From NCBI RefSeq assembly GCF_003332275.1, contig NZ_QOVA01000028.1, forward strand, positions 1 to 43,196: a DNA stretch of 43,196 nucleotides. Reading direction: 5' to 3'. This document shows, piece after piece, positions 34,137-40,870 of this stretch (positions are counted from its first letter, which is position 1; each line of letters opens with the position of its first letter). Source of the DNA: Edaphovirga cremea (GTDB taxonomy: Bacteria; Pseudomonadota; Gammaproteobacteria; Enterobacterales; Enterobacteriaceae). Below the pieces are notes generated by a model, which saw only the letters and a list, made by a program, of their open reading frames with translations, did no database searches and was not told the DNA's origin. Position numbers and translations under genes: made by a program.

Positions 34137-35273
34137 ATGAATGCTTTCACTAGAAAACTGACAGCCTCTATACCGGTCATGCTGCTATGCGCATCATTAA
34201 GTGGGGTAACAACAATGAGTTATGCTGATACAACCAATCCGAATGCGCCCGTTTCGATGGTGGAAAAATGGGATAAAACCTTCGCCGAGAGCAATAAGGT
34301 AGATCACCGTAAGGTGACATTCCAGAACCGGTACGGGATCACTTTAGTCGGCGATCTTTACATTCCAAAAGAACGGGGAGAACGCAAACTTACTGCGATT
34401 GCAGTAAGTGGACCCTTTGGCGCGGTCAAAGAACAATCCAGCGGTCTGTATGCGCAAGCTCTGGCTGAGCAGGGATTTGTTGCGCTGGCATTCGATCCCT
34501 CCTATACGGGTGAAAGCGGCGGCTATCCGCGCAATGTCGCCTCTCCGGATATCAACACCGAGGACTTTAGCGCTGCAATTGATTTCCTTGGATTGCAAAA
34601 AGAGGTCGATCGCAACCGTATCGGAATACTCGGCATCTGCGGCTGGGGTGGTATGGCGTTGAATGCGGCAGCAATGGATACGCGCGTTAAAGCTGTCGCG
34701 ACAAGCGTGATGTATGACATGAGCCGGGCGATGGGGCATGGCGTCGGAGATGGCAAAGACCGTTATTCAACAGACGATCGCCGTGCTGTGTTGCAGTATC
34801 TGAACGAACAGCGCTGGAAGGATGCGGAAAGAGGAACTATCGCACACGCTGGTCATGATATTTATGTGGACAAGAATGGCAACGTAAGCGCTTCTGAGCG
34901 CATTCTGCCGGAAACTTTGCCTGCGGATCCAAATCCGGTACTGAAAGAATTTTTTGATTACTACCGGATGCCGCGCGGTTTCCATGAACGTTCCGTTAAC
35001 TCCACTGGCGCATGGACTGCGACTATGCCCTTATCGTTTATGAATATGCCGCTGCTTAGTTATGCAAATGAAATCACCATTCCAACGTTGATCATTACGG
35101 GTGAAAATGCGCACTCGCGCTATTTTGCAGAAGATGCTTATAAGGCGGTCGGTAGCAAGGAGAAAGAGTTGGTGATTGTCCCTGGGGCAAACCATGTGGA
35201 TTTATACGACAATGTTGCCGGTAAAATACCTTTTGCCAAATTTGAACAGTTTTTCAAAACAAACTTAAGATAA
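34137..35273 (+). CDS. Exported dienelactone-hydrolase-like alpha/beta hydrolase
   Basis: A 378-residue protein. An N-terminal signal peptide (basic start, hydrophobic SIPVMLLCASLSGV) ends near SYA-DTT at residue 30, so it is probably periplasmic. The alpha/beta hydrolase core has the nucleophile elbow GICGWGG with Cys168 in place of Ser, as in dienelactone hydrolases, and a C-terminal ANHVDLYD with the catalytic His. Substrate unknown; an ester or lactone is expected. It is cotranscribed or adjacent with an MFS exporter gene and divergent from a LysR gene. A decayed copy lies after the exporter. Confidence 0.84.
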   Translation: MNAFTRKLTASIPVMLLCASLSGVTTMSYADTTNPNAPVSMVEKWDKTFAESNKVDHRKVTFQNRYGITLVGDLYIPKERGERKLTAIAVSGPFGAVKEQSSGLYAQALAEQGFVALAFDPSYTGESGGYPRNVASPDINTEDFSAAIDFLGLQKEVDRNRIGILGICGWGGMALNAAAMDTRVKAVATSVMYDMSRAMGHGVGDGKDRYSTDDRRAVLQYLNEQRWKDAERGTIAHAGHDIYVDKNGNVSASERILPETLPADPNPVLKEFFDYYRMPRGFHERSVNSTGAWTATMPLSFMNMPLLSYANEITIPTLIITGENAHSRYFAEDAYKAVGSKEKELVIVPGANHVDLYDNVAGKIPFAKFEQFFKTNLR

Positions 35274-35298
35274 GCACCTGAGTCAGGAACATCTAAAT

Positions 35299-35324
35299 GC
35301 CACCTGCGGTATTCAGGTGGCTTT
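35299..35324 (+). terminator. Hairpin after the hydrolase gene
   Basis: GCCACCTG (35299-35306) and CAGGTGGC (35314-35321) form an 8-bp stem with a 7-base loop, followed by TTTG. It should end most transcripts 25 bases past the stop, so the exporter gene probably has its own promoter in 35325-35463. Confidence 0.65.
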
Positions 35325-35463
35325 GATTCTGGCTTCAGCCCTGCTTGATGTTATATCGCATGCTAATAACATCGCACTCTATTCTGTTACCCATTTTAAT
35401 CGCTATTTTTATGAATAGCGTCCGTCCCGGTTTTGCCTGAATCTGACCTGGAGATATTAAGAG

Positions 35464-36666
35464 ATGCTGATAATGCCCGCACTGAGTCGCAATACACCAC
35501 AAGATAAAGTACACGCACACTGGAGCGGTGTTTTTGCCATGACCTTATGCGTATTTGTGCTGATCGCATCGGAGTTTATGCCGGTCAGCCTGCTGACGCC
35601 GATTGCCATAGATTTGCACGTAACGGAAGGACTGGCAGGTCAAGGGATTGCCATCTCCGGTGTGTTGGCGGTCCTGACCAGCCTGACAATCTCTACCGTT
35701 GCCGGGAATGTGAATCGTAAATATCTTCTGTTGGGGATGACGATTCTGATGGCATTTTCGGGGATTGTTGTTGCATTGGCTTCCAGCTATCTGGTGTATA
35801 TGGTAGGGCGAGCCTTGATTGGTATCGCTATCGGTGGATTCTGGTCAATGTCCGCGGCAACGGCAATTCGTCTTGTGCCTCAGCATCAGGTAGCCCGTGC
35901 CTTAGCCATTTTTAATGGAGGTAACGCGCTGGCAACAGTCGTGGCGGCACCGCTTGGCAGTTACCTTGGGGCGACCATCGGCTGGCGTGGGACTTTTTTG
36001 TGCCTGGTTCCGGTGGCGATAGTTGCCTTCATCTGGCAGTGTTTCAGTCTGCCCGCTATGGAAACAGACAAAAGCTCGCGGTCAGGTGGCTCTGCTTTTC
36101 GTCTGTTCACCCGTCCAGTCGTCGCGGTTGGTCTGTTGGCTTGCGGTCTGTTCTTCATGGGTCAGTTCTCATTATTTACCTACGTACGTCCTTTCCTTGA
36201 AACCGTGACGCAGGTGGAGAACATCACGTTATCACTCATTTTGTTGACCATTGGCGTGGCGGGCTTTATTGGCACACTACTGATTAGTAGTTTTTTGAAA
36301 GCAGGCTTTTATCCGACGCTGGTAGCTATCCCTTTGCTGATGGCCGTCATTGCAGGAACGCTTGTGCTGTCGGGTCACAACGTTTGGTTCGTTGCACCAT
36401 TGCTGGGGTTCTGGGGGCTGATAGCTACTGCTGCACCAACCGGATGGTGGACATGGGTAGCCCGCACGCTACCAGACGATGCAGAGGCTGGCGGCGGTTT
36501 GATGGTCGCGGTGATCCAGCTCTCCATCGCGCTGGGTTCCACGCTCGGCGGCCTTACGTTTGACCACACTGGCTGGCAGAGCACTTTTTTCCTGAGCTGC
36601 GGACTGCTTATCGTCGCGGCAGGGCTGACATTTCTCACATCACGTAAAACACACCACTCACATTAG
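35464..36666 (+). CDS. MFS exporter, NepI/AraJ-like
   Basis: A 400-residue protein with about twelve membrane segments. It parallels E. coli NepI (purine ribonucleoside efflux): EFMPVSLLTPIAIDL near 38-52, GRALIGIAIGGFWSMSAATAIRLVP near 118-142, and late PTGWWTWVARTLPDDAEAGGGLMVAVIQL. This places it in the DHA1 drug/nucleoside exporter group; the substrate is not fixed. ATG 35464 has GGAG at some distance; ATG 35473 is an alternative start. Confidence 0.85.
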   Translation: MLIMPALSRNTPQDKVHAHWSGVFAMTLCVFVLIASEFMPVSLLTPIAIDLHVTEGLAGQGIAISGVLAVLTSLTISTVAGNVNRKYLLLGMTILMAFSGIVVALASSYLVYMVGRALIGIAIGGFWSMSAATAIRLVPQHQVARALAIFNGGNALATVVAAPLGSYLGATIGWRGTFLCLVPVAIVAFIWQCFSLPAMETDKSSRSGGSAFRLFTRPVVAVGLLACGLFFMGQFSLFTYVRPFLETVTQVENITLSLILLTIGVAGFIGTLLISSFLKAGFYPTLVAIPLLMAVIAGTLVLSGHNVWFVAPLLGFWGLIATAAPTGWWTWVARTLPDDAEAGGGLMVAVIQLSIALGSTLGGLTFDHTGWQSTFFLSCGLLIVAAGLTFLTSRKTHHSH

Positions 36667-36678
36667 AGGATGAACTTC

Positions 36679-36990
36679 ATGAAAAGTACGCCCTGCGCTG
36701 GGGCTGTTAATCGGCTGTTTCGCCCCCCACCGCGGCAGTTGGTTTTCTCAGGACTCAACAATGTGTAGCCCAAGATAAAATTGGCGTGCTGGACATTTTT
36801 GGCCGCGGAAGCGGCGGTATTAGTGCGACCAAAATTGACCCGCGATTTTAGCGAAAATTCTTATAAGCGTGCATGTAAGCCGAAGGAACTGTATATCGCT
36901 CCTCGTGCAGGTCATTTCGATTTGAATGACCGCACGGATCTGATTCCCTTTGATAAGCTGACATCATTTTTCAATGTTAATCGTAGATAA
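36679..36990 (+). pseudogene. Decayed second copy of the dienelactone-hydrolase-like gene
   Basis: Two pieces of the hydrolase family are recognisable in different frames. One, 36735-36851, reads AVGFLRTQQCVAQDKIGVLD and ends in SATKIDPRF and a stop; it aligns with the intact protein's AIDFLGLQKEVDRNRIGILG region. The other ends at 36990 with KELYIAPRAGHFDLNDRTDL and FDKLTSFFNVNRR, the His-bearing C-terminus. The start near 36679 resembles a signal peptide. Large internal deletions and frameshifts make it non-functional; in the surviving elbow the Cys is lost (IFGRGSGG). Confidence 0.75.
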
Positions 36991-36997
36991 TGCAAAA

Positions 36998-37019
36998 GCC
37001 GCATCCTAATAGGTGCGGC
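36998..37019 (+). terminator. Hairpin after the hydrolase remnant
   Basis: GCCGCA and TGCGGC form a stem (with additional CCT/AGG pairing) 7 bases past the remnant's stop. There is no strong T-run. Confidence 0.5.
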
Positions 37020-37039
37020 ACGTTTGCGAGAGAGGCCTG

Positions 37040-37486
37040 ATGAAAAAGCAGTTATATCTATCATTTTTCCTGGCCGCGAACAGTGTGTTTCCAGTTCATG
37101 CAAGTGACCTAGTCCAGTCAGGTAAGGAGAACCAGATGACATTCCAAATGACTATAGATCAACAGACTTTTGAAGTTGGGCTTGCGAATAATCCGACAGC
37201 AAAAGCGTTTATTAAACAACTTCCCCTGACTATGACTATGGCGGAGCTAAACGGGAATGAAAAATTCGCTGACTTTTCTCATACCTTACCTACCAGTCAG
37301 ATCACACCCGGTACCATTCATGAGGGGGAGATCATGCTATACGGTCGCCAAACCCTTGTGATTTTTTACGAGACATTTCAGACACCATACAGTTACACAC
37401 CAATTGGTAAGATAATTGCAACTGATAACCTAAAAAATATTATAGGTAATAGCGATATTGAAGTGCATTTCACCAAGAGTAATTAG
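37040..37486 (+). CDS. Secreted cyclophilin-like fold protein
   Basis: A 148-residue protein. The signal peptide MKKQLYLSFFLAANSVFPVHA ends near residue 21. The mature part, with FEVGLANNPTAKAFIKQLPLTMTMAELNGNEKF and SQITPGTIHEGEIMLYGRQTLVIFYETFQTPYSYTPIGKI, fits the bacterial cyclophilin-like (Cyclophil_like) family, which lacks proven prolyl isomerase activity. ATG 37040 has AGAGG upstream. Relatives are often found near alpha/beta hydrolase or flavodoxin genes; function unknown. Confidence 0.82.
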   Translation: MKKQLYLSFFLAANSVFPVHASDLVQSGKENQMTFQMTIDQQTFEVGLANNPTAKAFIKQLPLTMTMAELNGNEKFADFSHTLPTSQITPGTIHEGEIMLYGRQTLVIFYETFQTPYSYTPIGKIIATDNLKNIIGNSDIEVHFTKSN

Positions 37487-37928
37487 TTTTAAACCATGAA
37501 AAGTATCATAGCGGTCTTGGGCACGGAAAATCATACAGAAAGGTCTGAGCCAGGTAGCCGTGTAATTTTTTCACTTGATACTGAAGTTCCACATATAGAG
37601 CGTACGGACTCATAAAATCTACGTTGCTGCCTGAGAGTCCAATGTCAGCTTTTCGTCGCTGACTTTCAGATTGAGCAACAACTAATCCAACTAATCCAAC
37701 TAATCCAACTAATATCTCAGATGGTTGGCGACGTATTACCCGTGGCGAACTGCGCTGCCAGTCTGTTGTTAATGCGGTAAAACTCAGGTTCCAGGACTTT
37801 CTCGCCAAAATGGAGAGTCACCACGCAGCCGTACAATTTCAAACACAAGTCAGGATGAGCGGCAATGCAGACGCATTTCGGGATTGAGCGGGGGAGTGTG
37901 GGCTGCTGAGGTACCACTGAAATGCAAA
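37487..37928. other. Degenerate stretch left of the tRNA-Asn fragment
   Basis: About 440 bases with two overlapping minus-strand frames (100 and 66 codons). One reads GEKVLEPEFYRINNRLAAQF, which looks protein-like, but no family is recognised and the frames conflict. A 9-bp tandem repeat at 37681-37713 sits within. It is probably decayed coding DNA. Confidence 0.4.
37681..37713. repeat. 9-bp tandem repeat (ACTAATCCA)
   Basis: ACTAATCCA occurs three times in a row followed by ACTAAT. The unit keeps a reading frame (LVG repeats on the minus strand), so copy-number change would not shift it. Confidence 0.85.
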
Positions 37929-37956
37929 AAGCCCGCTTAGTTTCCTAAGCGGGCTT
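37926..37956 (-). terminator. Terminator of the (disrupted) tRNA-Asn gene
   Basis: On the minus strand AAGCCCGCTTAG-GAAA-CTAAGCGGGCTT is a perfect 12-bp stem ending in TTTTT. It lies 10 bases past the CCA end of the tRNA-Asn fragment and reads in the tRNA direction. Confidence 0.85.
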
Positions 37957-37966
37957 CTCTAAATTT

Positions 37967-37989
37967 TGGCTCCTCTGACTGGACTCGAA
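37967..37989 (-). other. 3' end of tRNA-Asn: integration site (attR-like)
   Basis: On the minus strand the last 23 bases of tRNA-Asn (TTCGAGTCCAGTCAGAGG then AGCCA) are present, from the T-loop to the CCA. The match stops abruptly and AT-rich DNA follows. This is the usual crossover core for tyrosine-recombinase islands in asn tRNA genes. The tRNA terminator on the left shows that the left side is the original chromosome, and DNA right of 37989 is the insert. The intact tRNA should lie at the other end of the island. Confidence 0.75.
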
Positions 37990-38165
37990 TTTTAATTTAC
38001 CTATTTGAATTAAAAGTGGTTATTTTTTGAATTTTAGAACAAAGCCCCTAAAAATATTGGATTGTCATAAGTGTGATATACATCTCATCTTGATGGCATC
38101 ATTGCAGTAAAAAAACGGTTGGTTTTGCCACTGCTGCGGCGGTTTTTAAACCTGAAACCCATTTT

Positions 38166-39389
38166 TCAGGCACACTGATCCAGCATTGGCATCCGGAGCC
38201 ATCGTTTTTTCTCCATTCCGTGCAGCCTTTCTGACAGCAACCTCGTCGCATGCGTACCTGCCTGGGCGCCGGCAAAACGCAGCCTGTCTCCGCACAGGAT
38301 GCATTTGTACGGGTCTGTACCCAGAAAACCCTTCATCAGTACCGCGAAACCCGGCTTCTCCGTTTTTTTTCGCACCGTCATCTCCAGCGCGCTGTACACA
38401 TTCGGCAGCAGCGTACCCCGCTTGCGGTTGACCAGAAAGCCGGAGTAACGTACCATCTTAAAATGTCGCGCCGGAACGTGGCTGATATAGCGTCCGATCA
38501 TCTCTTCCTGGCTCAGCGTCTGACGTTTATGCTTCCCCGTGCGGTGGTCGAGGTAGTGGTGTACCACTGCGCCGCCGCTGTAGTGGCGCAGGCGGGAAGC
38601 CGACACTGGCGGGCGCTTCAGGTAGCGGCCCAGGTATTTCACGCTGTGCCATGCCCCTTTTGTCTTCTTCGCAAAATGTACCTTCCAGTAACGGCCATAC
38701 TGGGCCTTCAGATAACGCCGCCACTGACGCTCATCGCGGATGTGCTCTATGCCCGGCAGGGTACCGGGCATGATCCGATCGTAGCTGCTGCGCAGCAGGC
38801 GGATAACCGCATTCCGCCAGATTTCCTCCACCGCTTTCTTTTTAAAGAAGAGGCTTCGCCATAGGCCATGCTTAACGTCGAGGCCGCCGCGGGTGACGGA
38901 TACGTGGATATGTGGGTGCTGATTCAGTTGGCGGCCGTAAGTGTGTAGGGCGCAGAAAATCCCCACTTCGATGCCCTGCTGACGTGACCACCGGAGCATG
39001 GCGCGGGTGGCGCAGCGGAACAGATCGTTGAGCAGTGGCCAGTTGTCACTGAAGAAGGGCCACAGCAGGTGGGGCATGGTAAAGGTGATGTGCTGTCAGT
39101 CACAGTCGGGAAGGATATGGTGTTGCTCAGAAATCCAGGGCTCTGTCGACTTCATTCCGCAGGCGCTGCAGGCTTTTGACTTACAGCTCTGGCAGAAGAA
39201 GCGGGAGTGGGTACAGTCCGGAGAAGCACAGCAGTAGCGGCGGACGCCCATGGAGCAGATCCCACAGGCGAGCATGCGCTCAACGGAGAGCCGGGTCCAC
39301 TGATTGACGCTGTCGCCGTGTTTTCCGAGGTAGCGGTTCCAGCCGTCGTTGACGGTGAAGAGCAGTTTAGCCGGTCGTGGAATATACAT
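38166..39389 (-). mobile_element. IS91-family transposase gene, broken by one nonsense codon
   Basis: Two adjacent frames form one gene. The N-terminal part (39389 to 39096; MYIPRPAKLLFTVNDGWNRY) has the zinc-finger cysteines CCASPDC..CQSCKSKACSACG. It ends at TGA 39098-39096 where the family has Trp (..DCD-stop-QHITFTMP). The frame then continues unshifted through HPHIHVSVTRGG (the HUH motif) and VKYLGRYLKRP (the two-tyrosine region) to 38166. Joined, it gives about 407 residues, normal for IS91 Y2 transposases. The single TGG-to-TGA change makes it inactive unless read through. Terminal sequences (oriIS/terIS) cannot be defined by eye. Confidence 0.85.
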
Positions 39390-39559
39390 GGGGCAGAGTA
39401 TAAAACGGGGCGGCGATCATGAATATCCCCGAAGCAGCGAAGCTGCGCCGCAGGCGTGCTACGTTCATTGCGTCATTTCTGATAAAAGTTAGAGAAAGTT
39501 CCTGTAACACTCTGATAACAGTATTTTGTGATTATATTTTTTTGCCATCCATCAATAAA
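39390..39559. other. Spacer between IS91-like gene and fimbrial operon
   Basis: No gene is seen. It should include the IS91 end on this side; a 66-codon plus-strand frame (39419-39619) has no recognisable content. Confidence 0.4.
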
Positions 39560-39587
39560 TCAGCGCGGTGGGTTTTTACCGCGCTGA
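39560..39587 (-). terminator. Terminator of the fimbrial operon
   Basis: TCAGCGCGGT and ACCGCGCTGA (39560-39569, 39578-39587) form a 10-bp stem with an 8-base loop, followed on the minus strand by TTTATTG. It lies 50 bases past the adhesin stop. Confidence 0.75.
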
Positions 39588-39637
39588 TGCTTATCTTGCT
39601 TTTCTCACTATGGAAATGACGTAATGATTACCCAGAG

Positions 39638-40870
39638 TTAATAATAATTAATCAGGAATACGGCTTTGCCGACAGCTCTTCCTGGCGCCATCATGGTGTC
39701 TGTTTGAATGTAGCGAGCGGCCAGAGGGATCCTGATCTCTGAACGACCATCTTTGGGCAGTTGGAACAGTTTTTCTGTCGCAAAGTCAAATAAGGCGGGG
39801 CTACCACTGTGACTCCCCCACCCCAATTGTATACCCACACCTGAGGCTGCATTTGGCACAGAGCGGTCAATGGACATGATCCCTGCGGCAGAATCAATAA
39901 CTGACGTCGAGGGGGTTAATCGTACGCCCACATTGTTATTTGTGGAATTGGGTATCACACTTCCTCCCCCCGTGTCATAGTCAAAAAGGGTGATATTATT
40001 ATTATTACTGTAATAACCAAAGAAGGTTGGACAGTTAGCGAGTACAATTGATGCGTCTCGCCATGACGTTACTGAACCTTCGCCCGTGAAAGACGTTCGC
40101 ATCTCATGGCTTCCCATATCGACATTGACATCCGGTGTCACACAGGTTTTTGTTGTTATAGTTAGTTGCCCCTGGAACTGAATGATGTTTGTTGTAATAG
40201 GAAACCCAATTACGTTGATGCCGTTTGATGGGTTGTCGAAAAATAATTTGATGCTGGGCAGATCCGCTGCTTTCAACGTATAGGAACCCGGGGTCAACTC
40301 ACCTATCTTTATCAAAGAAATATATCGGGTGGGAAAAGTGACTGCATATGCAAACCCCCCAACGGGCAGCGCGTCAGTCTGATTGATAAATGAATACTCT
40401 GGTAAACCTTGTTTTATAACACCGAGGGTGGTACCCCGTGAAATTGCAACACCAATACCCGGTACATTCGTTTCAAATACGGCACCACCGAAAGGAGAAC
40501 CCGACCAGTTTGATAGTGGCCTTGGCGTACTATTAAGCAGAGTGGCATAATTATAGGTTAAGACATCGGCTGCCCCCAGATTTGAGGTGCAACTTATCTG
40601 ACTCTCACCCGATCCACCTCCCAACCATTTCCCCTGATAAATTATCGTCCCATCAGGCATATCCGCTCCGGTTGAAATCGTTGCCGGGGCTAACTGAACG
40701 GTATCAGTACGTGGGATCGCGGCGGAAAAGGGTTTACACGTGATCGCAGCCCAAACGTGGTTACTGCTGGTTGCCAGCAGTAACATGAGTTGTATTATCT
40801 GTTTTATTCTCTTCATTATTCCACTCTTGGCTCTGTTGTGCGTCATTCCTGCCATGTTTGACATCTTCAT
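39638..40870 (-). CDS. Fimbrial tip adhesin (two-domain, FimH/MrkD-like)
   Basis: A 410-residue protein if started at ATG 40870, which overlaps the usher stop (ATGA) and follows GGGGGGAAAGC. An alternative ATG at 40816 (MKRIKQIIQLMLLLATSSNHVWA) gives a more usual signal peptide. The N-terminal receptor-binding domain begins near AITCKPFSAAIPRTDT. A pilin domain starts near CVTPDVNVDMGSHEMRTSFTGEG and ends in the C-terminal beta-strand GRAVGKAVFLINYY, used for donor-strand exchange. It sits at the tip of a chaperone-usher fimbria; the receptor is unknown. Confidence 0.82.
   Translation of the reverse strand: MKMSNMAGMTHNRAKSGIMKRIKQIIQLMLLLATSSNHVWAAITCKPFSAAIPRTDTVQLAPATISTGADMPDGTIIYQGKWLGGGSGESQISCTSNLGAADVLTYNYATLLNSTPRPLSNWSGSPFGGAVFETNVPGIGVAISRGTTLGVIKQGLPEYSFINQTDALPVGGFAYAVTFPTRYISLIKIGELTPGSYTLKAADLPSIKLFFDNPSNGINVIGFPITTNIIQFQGQLTITTKTCVTPDVNVDMGSHEMRTSFTGEGSVTSWRDASIVLANCPTFFGYYSNNNNITLFDYDTGGGSVIPNSTNNNVGVRLTPSTSVIDSAAGIMSIDRSVPNAASGVGIQLGWGSHSGSPALFDFATEKLFQLPKDGRSEIRIPLAARYIQTDTMMAPGRAVGKAVFLINYY

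Noticed and set aside
37929-37956. Copy of the dispersed palindromic repeat at the tRNA-Asn terminator
   Set aside because: It shares GCCCGCTTAG with the copy at 23933 but the rest differs and the ATTACTCA flank is missing; it is better explained as the tRNA terminator.
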